From positions 1 through 51,990 of the forward strand of contig JAQVNJ010000029.1 of the NCBI GenBank assembly GCA_028703175.1: a stretch of 51,990 nucleotides of DNA, given 5' to 3'. Below the pieces are notes generated by a model. It had not been told where the DNA came from, searched no databases, and saw nothing but the letters and a program-made list of their open reading frames with translations. This stretch comes from JAAYCB01 sp012744395 (GTDB lineage Bacteria; Planctomycetota; Planctomycetia; Pirellulales; Thermoguttaceae). Positions 43,143-51,876 of this stretch are shown piece by piece; positions within the stretch are counted from its first letter, which is position 1; every line of letters starts with the position of its first letter. Both the position numbers and the translations under genes were made by a program.

Positions 43143-45180
43143 ATGGTCGCAACCGACTTTCTGGAGTCGGATCTCGAACTCGTCGTTCTGGAATGGTTTC
43201 AGGGGCTGGGCTACGAGACACTCTACGCTCCGGAAATCGCGCCCAGCGAAGCGGGGACAGAGCGGGCGTCGTTCCACGACGTCCTGCTCACCCAGCGCCT
43301 CCGCGACGCCATCGACCGGCTCAATCCCCAGATCCCCGCAGCCGCACGCGAGGACGCCTTTAGAAAGGTCGCTGTTCCGGACCGGCCGACGCTGATCGCC
43401 AACAACCGCATCTTCCACCGGCGGCTGCGGGACGGGGTGGAGGTGGAGTATCGGCGGCCGGACGGATCGATCGCCGGGGACCACTGCCGGATTGTCGATT
43501 TCGAGAACCCGGAGAACTACGACTGGCTGGCGCTGAATCAGTTCACCGTGATTGAGGGGCAGCACAACCGCCGGGCCGACGTGGTCGTGTTTCTGAACGG
43601 GCTGCCGCTCGGCGCGCTGGAGCTGAAGAACCCGGCCGACGAGGAGGCCACGATCCAGGCGGCCTACAAGCAGCTTCAGACCTACAAGGAGCAGATCCCC
43701 TCGCTGTTTGCCTACAACGAGGTGCTGGTCGCCTCGGACGGGCTGGAGGTCCGGATCGGCTCGCTGACGGCCGGCCAGGAGTGGTTCAAACCGTGGCGGA
43801 CGATCGAGGGGGAGAACGAGGCGCCGCACGCGTCGCTGGAGTTGGAGGTGCTCATTCGCGGGGTGTTCGAGAAGGGGCGGTTTTTGAAGCTGCTCCAGCA
43901 CTTCGTGGCCTTCGAAGACGACAGGGACAGCGACCGGGTGATCAAGATCCTGGCCGGCTACCACCAGTTCCATGCCGTCCAGCGGGCGGTGGAGGCGACG
44001 CTGGAGGCGTCGCGGCCCGAGGGGGACAAGCGGTGCGGGGTGGTGTGGCCCACGCAGGGCTCGGGCAGAAGTCTGTCGATGATGTTCTATGCCGCCGAGA
44101 TCGTCGTTCACCCGGCCATGGAGAACCCCACGCTGGTCTGCCTGACGGACCGCAACGACCTGGACGACCAGCTTTTCGCGCAGTTCGCCCGTTGTTCGGA
44201 ACGGCTGCGGCAGAACCCGGTGCAGGCGGAGAGCGCGCCCCACTTGCGGGAGCTCTTGAAGGTGGCCTCGGGCCGGATCGTGTTTACGACGATCCAGAAA
44301 TTCCTGCCGGGCGAGAAGGGCGAGCGGGTGCCGATGCTCTCGGACCGGCATAACATCGTGGTGCTCGCCGACGAGGCCCACCGCAGCCAGTACGATATGA
44401 TCGACGGGCTCGCCCGCAATATGCGAGACGCGCTGCCGCATGCAGCCTTTCTCGGATTCACCGGTACGCCCATCGAGAAGCACGACGCCAACACGCGGGC
44501 CGTGTTTGGCCAGTACGTGAGCATCTACGACATCGAGCGGGCGGTGCGGGACAAGGCGACGGTGCCGATCTACTACGAGAGCCGGATCGCCAAGCTTTCG
44601 CTGAACGAAGAGGCCCTGCCGGCGATCGACGACGAGCAGCGGATCGCCTTGATTGCCAGGGACCTGGTGGAGCATTTCGAGCGGCGTTACGAGGCCATGG
44701 AAGGCAAGGCGATGATCGTGTGCATGAGCCGGCGGATCTGCGTGGAGCTTGTACGACGAACTGGTCAAACTGCGGCCCGGCTGGCACGACGAAGACGACG
44801 AGAGGGGCGTGTTGAAGATCGTGATGACCGGGTCGGCTTCGGACGACGTGGCGTGGCAACCGCACATCCGCAACAAGGCGCGGCGGAAGGCCCTGGCGCG
44901 GAGGTTCAAGGACCCGGGGGACTCGTTCCGGGTGGTGCTCGTGCGGGACATGTGGCTGACGGGTTTTGACGCCCCCTGCCTGCACACGATGTACGTCGAC
45001 AAGCCGATGCGCGGGCACGGGCTGATGCAGGCGATCGCCCGGGTGAACCGGGTGTTCCGCGACAAGCCGGGCGGGCTGGTGGTCGACTACCTGGGCTTGC
45101 TGTCTGCTGGTGCAGCAGTCGGCCGAGCGTCAGGCGCGGCGGCCTGGTCCGCCGTGGACCGAATCGCTGCCGGTCAATGA
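43143..45180 (+). pseudogene. hsdR: Type I restriction endonuclease subunit HsdR, frameshifted and truncated
   Basis: From the ATG at 43143 (AGGACGG upstream) the N-terminal nuclease domain is present (LPLGALELKNPADEEATIQA with the ELK motif). It is followed by a helicase core with an altered Walker A, TQGSGRSLSMMFYA (Arg for the Lys of GSGKS), and an intact DEAH box (VLADEAHRSQYDM). An extra T at 44749-44750 shifts the frame after RRICVEL; the next frame continues YDELVKLRPGWHDEDD, LVRDMWLTGFDAPCLHTMYV and LMQAIARVNRVFRDKPGGLV, then loses family similarity after DYLGLL and stops at 45180. Normal HsdR is about 1000 aa; about 650 codons remain. Inactive. Confidence 0.85.
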
Positions 45181-46253
45181 TTCTTGCCATTCATTTTCCG
45201 AAGTTCGTCCTTGGCCGCCTTCATTTCCTCAAAGGCGGCCCGCGCGTCTGGCGGGAGTTTCGGCGCGGGGCCTTGATCATCCCCTTCGGCCTTCAGTCCA
45301 CCGCCGACCGCTGTCTTCTGCACCCCTGCGGACAGACGCCCTTCCTCAATCTGGGATTGGATGGCAGCCCCAACGGCGGTCGCCGCGGAATGCTGCGATT
45401 TGGTCTTGGGGCCAGCCAGCAGGCGGTCCAGGGCTGCCAGTGAATTGAGCAGCCCAGCGGGCCGCGGCTCTTCCGCCCGCTCTGCCAGCTTGCTCAGGTA
45501 GACCTGCTGCTTTCTGGCGAGCATGTCGGCATACGCCCTCGCCTGCCCGTCGTCTCGCTTGTAGAGCCCCACGCACAGCAGCCCTGAACCACAGGCCAGC
45601 TCAGAATCAAGCAGACCGCCCAGCCCTCGCTTGATGCCCTTGGCATGGCAACGGATCGTCACGGCGTCGGCGCGCCAACCAGCCGGGACGTCGAACAGGC
45701 AGGCGAATTGCCGCTGCTTTTGCAGCGTGTCCTGCGAAGATCGCCGGAGTTCGAAGTAGACGCCCGATCCTCGTTCGATCGTCCCCGCGGCGATGAGAAG
45801 TTGCCTTGGGGCAAGCAAGCCGAATTGGGCGTGCGACGAGGCCAAATCCCCGGTCAGATTCCCATCCCCAGTGGTCGGCAGGATGAGGTAACGGAAACGG
45901 ACCTCGCCGTGACGGCTGCTGTTCTGAATGGCAATCGTCCCGTTCACAACATCCGTGCCGACCTCGGCGTTCGGCAAGTAGCCGACGACGGGCATCTGCT
46001 GCTCCGTGGAGATCTCGTAGTGGAGTTTCTTCAGGTCGGCCTCCTCGCCCTCGAGGAGTTGCGGCGAAATCTTGAAGACTGCCTCGATGACCTCGCGGCG
46101 ATACGCCTCCCGGAAGCCTTGCGGGGTGACGTCCCGACATTCCGCGGTGAGCGGAACGTCGAAGACGACCAGGGGGACTTCGGCCTTGCCCGCACTCCCG
46201 ATCAAGACGAACGCCGTCGCGAACGTCCATTTCCAGCACCCTGCAAACGGCAT
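45174..46253 (-). CDS. Exported protein of unknown function
   Basis: The 359-aa protein has a signal peptide (MPFAGCWKWTFATAFVLIGS followed by AGKA) and AGGAAACG before the ATG. I recognise no domain. The central part is beta-rich (VPLVVFDVPLTAECRDVTPQ, TIAIQNSSRHGEVRFRYLIL, VYFELRRSSQDTLQKQRQF). The C-terminal 90 residues are Ala/Gln/Glu-rich, probably helical, and end in DELRKMNGKNH. It ends 7 nt inside the truncated hsdR tail on the other strand, so the island's deletion boundary may have brought the two together. Homologues would need a database search to place it. Confidence 0.6.
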   Translation of the reverse strand: MPFAGCWKWTFATAFVLIGSAGKAEVPLVVFDVPLTAECRDVTPQGFREAYRREVIEAVFKISPQLLEGEEADLKKLHYEISTEQQMPVVGYLPNAEVGTDVVNGTIAIQNSSRHGEVRFRYLILPTTGDGNLTGDLASSHAQFGLLAPRQLLIAAGTIERGSGVYFELRRSSQDTLQKQRQFACLFDVPAGWRADAVTIRCHAKGIKRGLGGLLDSELACGSGLLCVGLYKRDDGQARAYADMLARKQQVYLSKLAERAEEPRPAGLLNSLAALDRLLAGPKTKSQHSAATAVGAAIQSQIEEGRLSAGVQKTAVGGGLKAEGDDQGPAPKLPPDARAAFEEMKAAKDELRKMNGKNH

Positions 46254-46562
46254 GGCATCGTTTCCTGTGTTGGTTGTTCAAAGCGGCCCGTGTCGCGGCT
46301 CGGCCCCTTCCCGCCCGAGACGCTCCCGTCTCTTCCCAATGCGCCGCATCGAAGGGGCGTCGCGCTCGCCTCGATCCGTCGGGGAAGTCAGCGCCGGGGG
46401 ACATTCTGGCGGATGCACGGCGGTGCAGACAAGATCAATTGGGGCGGCCGCGCGCGGCTGGCGGGCGATTTCCCGATGCTTGCACCGCGTCCATCCAGCG
46501 CGTCGACGCCGGCCGGCACGGCGCCGCCAAGACGCCGGCAGACCCGCCGCCCGCCGTGCGGG

Positions 46563-47936
46563 CTACTTGCCGATGCAGAACCGGCTGAAGATCTGGTCCA
46601 GAAGGTCGTCGGTATACACGGCGCCGACGACGCGGCCGAGGGCGCCGAGCGCGACCCGCATCTCGGCGGCAATCAACTCGTCGCCTCCGCCCGCGACGGC
46701 CAGCCGGAGCGCGGCGTGGAGCGCCGCGGAGGCCGCTTGGAGCGCCGCGCGGCAGCGGACCGCCGTGCCCGCGACGACGTCGCCCTCACCGCTGGAGGCG
46801 GCCAGAACGGCCTCGCGCACGCGCGACTCCAATTCGGCGATCCCCGCGCCGGTCCGGGCACTGGTGACGACCGCGGCCGGCGATGCGGACTGGGGCGGCC
46901 GCAAATCCGCCTTGGTCTCGACGACGATCCGGCAGGGTCCGGCTCCCGGATGGTCTGCCGAGCGAGCCGCCGCGCGGGCCGCGCCCCGCTCGACGCAGAC
47001 GAGCAGCACGTCGGCAGCGCCCGACTGGCACTCGGCCAGTTCTCGGGCCGCGCGCTCGACGTCGTCGGCGGGCCGGCCCGCCCGCTCGTCGATCCCGGCG
47101 GTGTCGATCAGGCGGCAGCGGACCCCGTCGAAATCCAGGTCGGCGACCAGATAGTCTCGGGTCGTGCCGGGCACGTTGGAGACGAGGGCCTGCACGTCCC
47201 TTGCCAAGGCGTTGAACAGGCTGCTTTTGCCGACATTCGGCCTGCCGGTCAAGACGACGCGGACCGTCTGGGAGGATTCGAGGCGTTTTGCCATCCGCTC
47301 GGCGAGCCGCTTGACCTCGGCGACCGCTGCTTGAAGCTGCTGCCGGAGGTCTGCACGGTTCAGGAACGGCAGATCTTCGTCAGGGAAATCCAAGCCGGCT
47401 TCCAGGTGGGCCAGCAGTCCGAGGATCGATTGGCGGAGGCGGCGGAGCGGCTCGGCGATGCCGCCGGCGAGTTGGACCAGGGCGGCGTCCAACTGCCGGT
47501 CGTCGGCGGCCTCGATCGCGCCGAGAACGGCTTCCGCCTCGGTCAGATCGATCCGCCCGGAGAGAAACGCCCGCAAGGTGAATTCCCCCCGTTCGGCGAG
47601 CCGGGCGCCGGCTGCGCAGAGGGCTTCGAGGAGGTGTTGCAGCAGAGGGGGGCTGCCGAGCGTGTGGATCTCCGCCGCCGGTTGCCCGGTGTAACTCCGC
47701 TGGTTCGGCCAGAAGATCACGTCCGCCGGCAGGGGAGCCAGGCCGGCAAGCTCCAGTTCCGCCTGAAAAACGATCGCCTGCGGCGTCTCTCTCCAGGGGG
47801 CCGGGATGGACGGCCGGCGAACGATGGCGGCCAGGCACTCGGCGGCGGCCGGGCCGCTGATCCGCACGATTCCGCGCGCGGCGCCTCCGCGAGCAGAGGC
47901 GATCGCCGCGATCGTGTCGTCCAACGAGTAGACCAT
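46563..47936 (-). CDS. mnmE: tRNA uridine-5-carboxymethylaminomethyl modification GTPase MnmE
   Basis: The 457-aa protein, with MnmG, installs cmnm5 at U34 of certain tRNAs. The N-terminal tetrahydrofolate-binding domain begins MVYSLDDTIAAIASARGGAA and contains GEFTLRAFLSGRIDLTEAEA. The G domain has G1 GRPNVGKSS, the K-loop/G2 region SNVPGTTRDYL and G3 DTAGI. The G4 motif reads TKAD instead of the usual NKxD. The protein ends in FCIGK, matching the conserved C-(I/L/V)-G-K C-terminus with its essential Cys. The ATG at 47936 lies 14 nt past the yidC stop, the standard order yidC-mnmE, so the two are cotranscribed. Slight G4 divergence does not argue against function. Confidence 0.95.
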   Translation of the reverse strand: MVYSLDDTIAAIASARGGAARGIVRISGPAAAECLAAIVRRPSIPAPWRETPQAIVFQAELELAGLAPLPADVIFWPNQRSYTGQPAAEIHTLGSPPLLQHLLEALCAAGARLAERGEFTLRAFLSGRIDLTEAEAVLGAIEAADDRQLDAALVQLAGGIAEPLRRLRQSILGLLAHLEAGLDFPDEDLPFLNRADLRQQLQAAVAEVKRLAERMAKRLESSQTVRVVLTGRPNVGKSSLFNALARDVQALVSNVPGTTRDYLVADLDFDGVRCRLIDTAGIDERAGRPADDVERAARELAECQSGAADVLLVCVERGAARAAARSADHPGAGPCRIVVETKADLRPPQSASPAAVVTSARTGAGIAELESRVREAVLAASSGEGDVVAGTAVRCRAALQAASAALHAALRLAVAGGGDELIAAEMRVALGALGRVVGAVYTDDLLDQIFSRFCIGK

Positions 47937-47950
47937 GCCCAGCCGGCCGC

Positions 47951-50344
47951 TCAGCGCCGCCCGCGGTTCTTCTTGCGTCTTGCGGACGAACCCGGCGGCG
48001 GAGATCCTTCGCGCCGCGGCGGCGCGGACGGGCTTGAAGGACCGGCCTGACCGGCGTTCTGGCCTTTTTCGTGTTTTGGCAGCAGTTTGCGTTCGGCCAC
48101 TCCCCAGAGGCTCGAGGCGATGAAGTAGATGCACAGCCCGCTGGCCACCTTGAAGAAGATCAGCCCCATGAAGACCATCATGAAGCTCATCACGTTCTGC
48201 TGGATTCTCGCCTGGTCGTCGGCCGGCGGCGGCATGAACATCTTCTGCTGCACGATGAACAGGGCGATCGTCACCAGCGGCAGGATGTTGAAGTAGGGGC
48301 CGAGCGAAAGCATGCCTTGGCCGCTGTTGAACCAGCCCCATCCGATCGATGTCCAGAAGCCGCTCCAGTCGAAGAGCATGTCGGGCGCGGCCAGGTTGGA
48401 GCACCAGCGGATCGACGGTCCGAGCAGCGCCGCCCCGCGGAGTTCGACATCGACCATCAGCGCCCGGTAGAGGCCGATGAAAATCGGCAGTTGGATGAAG
48501 ACCGGCAGGCAGCCGCTGAGCGGATTGTAGTTGTGCTTGCGGAACAGCTCCTGCTGGGCGTGGCGGAGAGCCTCGGGGTCTTTCTTGTACTTCTCCGAGA
48601 TCTTCTTGATCTCCGGCTGCAACTCCTGCATCTTGCGGGCTCCGAGCGCCTGCTTCTTGCTCAGCGGGAACATGCAGGAGCGGACCAGCACGGTCAGCAG
48701 GATGATCGCCAGGCCGTAATTGAAGGCGATGTACCCCTCGAAGAAGTGGAGGATGTGCTGCATCGGTATGGCCACCCACCAGAACCATCCGTAGAACACG
48801 GATTCCCCGAGCCCATACTGGCGGAGCAGCGGCGGCCGCTTCGGCCCGCTGAAGATCTCGTAGGCATGGGAGACCTCCTCGCCCGGCTTGAGCGTCCGCG
48901 GGATGCTCACCAGGCGGCAGGACGTATTCGTGTTCTTGGCCAGGTCCTTCGTGACGTCGCCGACGCGAATCGCATGCGCGCGAGAGAACCAGGAGCCGGC
49001 CTGGCCGGGCTGTTTCTTGGGGATCAGCACCGAGGAGAAGTACTGGGCGTCGACGCCGATGTACGTCAGCTCGTCTTCTTCGTTCTTGATCTCCACGCCC
49101 CAATCGTCTTCCGCGATCTTGGTGCAGCGAATCACGTTCGGTGTTTTGGCGTTCTGCGAGATCAGCACGTCGCGCAGGCCGTAGAGTCCCCATCCCGGTC
49201 CGACCTTGTTCGCATACCACGCCCCCTCGACCGGCAGGCCGGTTGGGCCGTCGAGCTGGTAGGCAATCTTGTGCTCGCTCTGGCCGATATTGCGGAGCGA
49301 GACTTCCAGTTCGAGGTGGTACGCCCGGTAGTCGGCCTCGTCCGCCGCGCTGGGGTCGACTTTCGCCAAGCGATAGGTCTTGATCGCTTCCAGCCCGAGT
49401 CGGGGGAGCACGCGGCGAAAGACAGCCTCCTCGATCGTCGCGGAGACCACCTCCCAGTTCGACTGGCGCAAGGCCACGCCGTCGAGTTCGGCGCCGATCG
49501 CCCCGTCCCGCGGGACAATCGGCTGGCCCTTGTCCGCGCGAATCGACGCGAAGCGGCTCTTGTCCAGGTCGGCCAGCTTCACCTCGTCGACCTGGTGGAG
49601 CGTCAGCAGAAACGAGAGCGGATCGTCGCCCTCCGGCCGGGTGACGGCCATTGGCGGGCGCCGCAGCACGACGTCGACCGTCTGCTGCTTGCCCGCGCGG
49701 ACATAGCCGACGGCCACGGTCTGGCCCGGCCGCGTCGGCGCCAAGGCCTTGAGCAGCGAACGGTAACCGGTCACGCCGCGACCATCGATCGACGTGATCA
49801 AGTCACCCACCTCAAGCCCCGCCTCTGCGGCGGGCGTCCCCTTGCCCACAACCTCAACCGGGCAGCCCTCGCCGCGACGAGCCGTGTCGAAGGCCAGGTG
49901 ACCGAGATAGCCGGTCCGATCGTCGACGTCGCGATAGCGCGGACTGTTCAACTCGGTCCGGATCACCGCCGCGCCGCGACTGGTCAGCGTGACCAGCAGC
50001 CGGTAGGGGCTTGCCGGGTCCGCCGAGCCGATCGCGATCAGCTTCTCCGGCGGCTCCGGCGGCCCCGGCGCTGCCTCCGCCAGGGCCGGTTCGGCCTCCG
50101 CCACCGGCGGCGATGCCTCCGGCTCCTTTTCGGGCGTCTTTTCGGCCTCGCCCGCGCCCGGCTTGGCCGGTTTGTCCACCTCCGGTTTCGCCTCGGCGCG
50201 ATCGCGGACCGGCGGCCTGTCCGGCGCCGGTTTCGGCGGACGGAATTTCGCCGTCATGTAACTGTGGAGCAGCAGAATGCCGATCGAAAGAGCAACGAAC
50301 AGCAGGGTACGCTCGAGCATTCTGTCGTGGGGCCGCGGTTGCAT
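47951..50344 (-). CDS. yidC: Membrane protein insertase YidC with an inserted PDZ domain
   Basis: The protein is 797 aa from the ATG at 50344 (CAGGAATGAG upstream). Residues about 9-29 form the first membrane helix (LLFVALSIGILLLHSYMTAK), then a Pro/Glu/Lys-rich linker to 100. The periplasmic P1 domain is interrupted at about 145-228 by a PDZ domain: GYLGHLAFDTARRGEG, GTPAAEAGLEVGDLITSIDG and VGYVRAGKQQTVDVVLRR. The C-terminal 60-kDa inner-membrane domain (about 520-745) includes YGLAIILLTVLVRSCMFPLS with its hydrophilic-groove Arg, LPVFIQLPIFIGLYRALMVD and IFFKVASGLCIYFIASSLWG. The Lys/Arg-rich tail is typical of ribosome binding. PDZ insertion is unusual for YidC. Confidence 0.95.
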   Translation of the reverse strand: MQPRPHDRMLERTLLFVALSIGILLLHSYMTAKFRPPKPAPDRPPVRDRAEAKPEVDKPAKPGAGEAEKTPEKEPEASPPVAEAEPALAEAAPGPPEPPEKLIAIGSADPASPYRLLVTLTSRGAAVIRTELNSPRYRDVDDRTGYLGHLAFDTARRGEGCPVEVVGKGTPAAEAGLEVGDLITSIDGRGVTGYRSLLKALAPTRPGQTVAVGYVRAGKQQTVDVVLRRPPMAVTRPEGDDPLSFLLTLHQVDEVKLADLDKSRFASIRADKGQPIVPRDGAIGAELDGVALRQSNWEVVSATIEEAVFRRVLPRLGLEAIKTYRLAKVDPSAADEADYRAYHLELEVSLRNIGQSEHKIAYQLDGPTGLPVEGAWYANKVGPGWGLYGLRDVLISQNAKTPNVIRCTKIAEDDWGVEIKNEEDELTYIGVDAQYFSSVLIPKKQPGQAGSWFSRAHAIRVGDVTKDLAKNTNTSCRLVSIPRTLKPGEEVSHAYEIFSGPKRPPLLRQYGLGESVFYGWFWWVAIPMQHILHFFEGYIAFNYGLAIILLTVLVRSCMFPLSKKQALGARKMQELQPEIKKISEKYKKDPEALRHAQQELFRKHNYNPLSGCLPVFIQLPIFIGLYRALMVDVELRGAALLGPSIRWCSNLAAPDMLFDWSGFWTSIGWGWFNSGQGMLSLGPYFNILPLVTIALFIVQQKMFMPPPADDQARIQQNVMSFMMVFMGLIFFKVASGLCIYFIASSLWGVAERKLLPKHEKGQNAGQAGPSSPSAPPRREGSPPPGSSARRKKNRGRR

Positions 50345-50812
50345 CAACTCATTCCTGACTGGGGCGGCTGCCGGCTGGATGTCGGACGACGGGCGGCCCC
50401 TGCCGAGCCCTCACCCACCTTGAGTGGAACGACCAGCGCGAGGCGCCTTCGCCCCCGGCGATCCTCCCAACTGGACTGGCGGGAGAGACGCAAAACGACC
50501 AGCACACTCGGACAGACCGCACGGGAAAACTGCGCAATCCCTTAACTCTAGCGTCTCTTTCATCGCACCGGTAGGCGGGTTCTTGGCATCCACCCAGTAA
50601 AGGGGGTGCGAACGGCCGCGCAGATTCCCGCGGCGACGGCGAATCGGGCAAACACCAAGGTCCAATCGTCGATGGCCGATGGAGAGCAGAAAGGGCAAGG
50701 TTCAAGGTTCAATTCCCAATGGCCGAGCGGGTGAAGCTCCCCCGTTTGAGCACATCGGCCGCTGGATTCGGCATGGAATGCAAGATGGATCGAGAGGGGC
50801 GAGCGAGCCGCC
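50345..50812. other. Intergenic region upstream of yidC
   Basis: About 468 nt with the yidC promoter on the minus strand and the end of the phosphoesterase gene beyond. No credible protein frame exists. On the minus strand the segment from about 50690 to 50540 has several nested complementarities, described as a candidate RNA. Confidence 0.45.
50540..50690 (-). ncRNA. Candidate structured RNA upstream of yidC (possibly 6S-like)
   Basis: On the minus strand, CGCACCCCC, a short loop and GGGTGG lead into ATGCCAAGAACCCGCC and then GGTGCG, giving nested pairings CGCACC/GGTGCG and CACCC/GGGTG. AAGAACCCGCCTACC reminded me of bacterial 6S RNA, but I cannot confirm a match from memory. No terminator or promoter is obvious. 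Chance pairing in GC-rich DNA is the main alternative. Confidence 0.25.
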
Positions 50813-51562
50813 TTAGCGGCCGTCTCGCAGTCGGTCGCCGAGGAAGTTGTCCAATTCCGGAATTGGGTAGATTTTCCGGATCGTCTCTTCAAACGGGTAC
50901 TCGACTCGGTGGAACGTCACGCGTCCATCCTGCAAGATGGCATAGCAGGCCCGAGGGTCCCCGTCGCGGGGTTGTCCCACCGAACCGACGTTGATCATCA
51001 CCTTCTCCACCCCGAGAACGTATTCATTGTTCAATTCCTCGGGGCTGAAAAACAGGAAATCCTCCGTGAACACACCCGGCACGTGGGTATGGCCCTGGAA
51101 TGCGCAGCGATCGACCAGGGCGAAGATCTTCTCCATCTTCCGCCGGTTATAGATGTCCTCCGGAAAGACATACTCGTTGAGGGGATTTCTCGCGGAGCCG
51201 TGGACGAAGAGCAGTTCTCCGTCGCGGTAGCTGCGCGGTCGCTCGCCGAGAAAATCCCAACGCTTCGATCCGTCCTCGGAACCCGGCGCATAATCCTCCA
51301 GTTGCGCCCGAGTCCAGAAAATCGCTCGTTCCGCGCCGGTGTTGAAACCCTCCGGGTCGAACAGGGCGCCCTGGTCGTGGTTTCCCAGCAGGCAGACATC
51401 CATTTTCATGACTTCGTCGATGCACTCGCGCGGATTCGGGCCGTAACCAACCACGTCGCCGAGGCAAAAAATCTCGTCCACCTCTTTGGCCCGAATATCG
51501 GCCAGGACCGACTGGAGGGCCTCGATATTGCTGTGGATGTCGCTGATAAGCGCTCGTTTCAA
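50813..51562 (-). CDS. Calcineurin-like metallophosphoesterase
   Basis: The 249-aa protein has the ordered motifs of a binuclear metallophosphoesterase: ALISDIHSNIEAL (Asp and His metal ligands), CLGDVVGYGPNPRECID (bridging Asp), LLGNHDQGA (Asn and His), LLFVHGSARN and AFQGHTHVPG (His pairs). It belongs to the YfcE/bacterial 'serine/threonine phosphatase-like' set acting on phosphoesters in the cytoplasm; the substrate is unknown. The start is uncertain: I chose the TTG at 51562, directly before KRALISDIHSN, since the frame upstream lacks family features and GAGG lies about 9 nt upstream. A perfect palindrome lies 73 nt upstream and may control it. Confidence 0.88.
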   Translation of the reverse strand: MKRALISDIHSNIEALQSVLADIRAKEVDEIFCLGDVVGYGPNPRECIDEVMKMDVCLLGNHDQGALFDPEGFNTGAERAIFWTRAQLEDYAPGSEDGSKRWDFLGERPRSYRDGELLFVHGSARNPLNEYVFPEDIYNRRKMEKIFALVDRCAFQGHTHVPGVFTEDFLFFSPEELNNEYVLGVEKVMINVGSVGQPRDGDPRACYAILQDGRVTFHRVEYPFEETIRKIYPIPELDNFLGDRLRDGR

Positions 51563-51634
51563 GGGCTCGGCCTCACGATGGCCCCGCGCAACACCCCCAC
51601 GTGCCGGGCCACGGGGCACATGGGAGACCTCTTT

Positions 51635-51648
51635 CTGAAACGTTTCAG
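51635..51648. promoter_or_regulatory. Perfect 14-bp palindrome CTGAAACGTTTCAG, LacI-type operator candidate
   Basis: CTGAAACGTTTCAG is its own reverse complement with a central CG, the pattern of many LacI/GalR-family operators (TGAAACGTTTCA core). It lies 73 nt upstream of the proposed phosphoesterase start, in AT-poor DNA. No LacI-family gene is in the window, so the regulator would be elsewhere. Binding is an inference. Confidence 0.45.
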
Positions 51649-51845
51649 CCGCTGTCGGGAAAATCCCTCGCTGCCGGGCGCGGGGCAAACGCGGAACCGC
51701 ACGAGAGCACCCTTCGGCGGACCTTTGTCCTTGCCGAAAACGATCGTCAGTCTATTGTTACGAAAATCAAGGGTCAAGTCGAGAGCCCAACTTCTTGGCA
51801 AGCTGCCGACCCGGTCCACGCCCAGCCCAGCCGGTTTCGCTCTGG

Positions 51846-51876
51846 CTGGCCGGCGAGCCGCTCGCCGGCGGGCCAG
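51846..51876. repeat. Strong GC hairpin near right edge
   Basis: CTGGCC GGCGAG then CCG then CTCGCC, a GGCG bulge and GGCCAG: 12 base pairs in two blocks. GGGGTTTT follows on the plus strand, so a weak terminator is possible, but a short repeat is equally likely. Confidence 0.4.

Noticed and set aside
45645..48050. 801-codon plus-strand frame spanning the exported protein and mnmE
   Set aside because: It covers two real minus-strand genes and shows no domain.
48071..50545. 824-codon plus-strand frame opposite yidC
   Set aside because: It is a shadow of yidC; the yidC frame has a conserved domain order and mnmE context.
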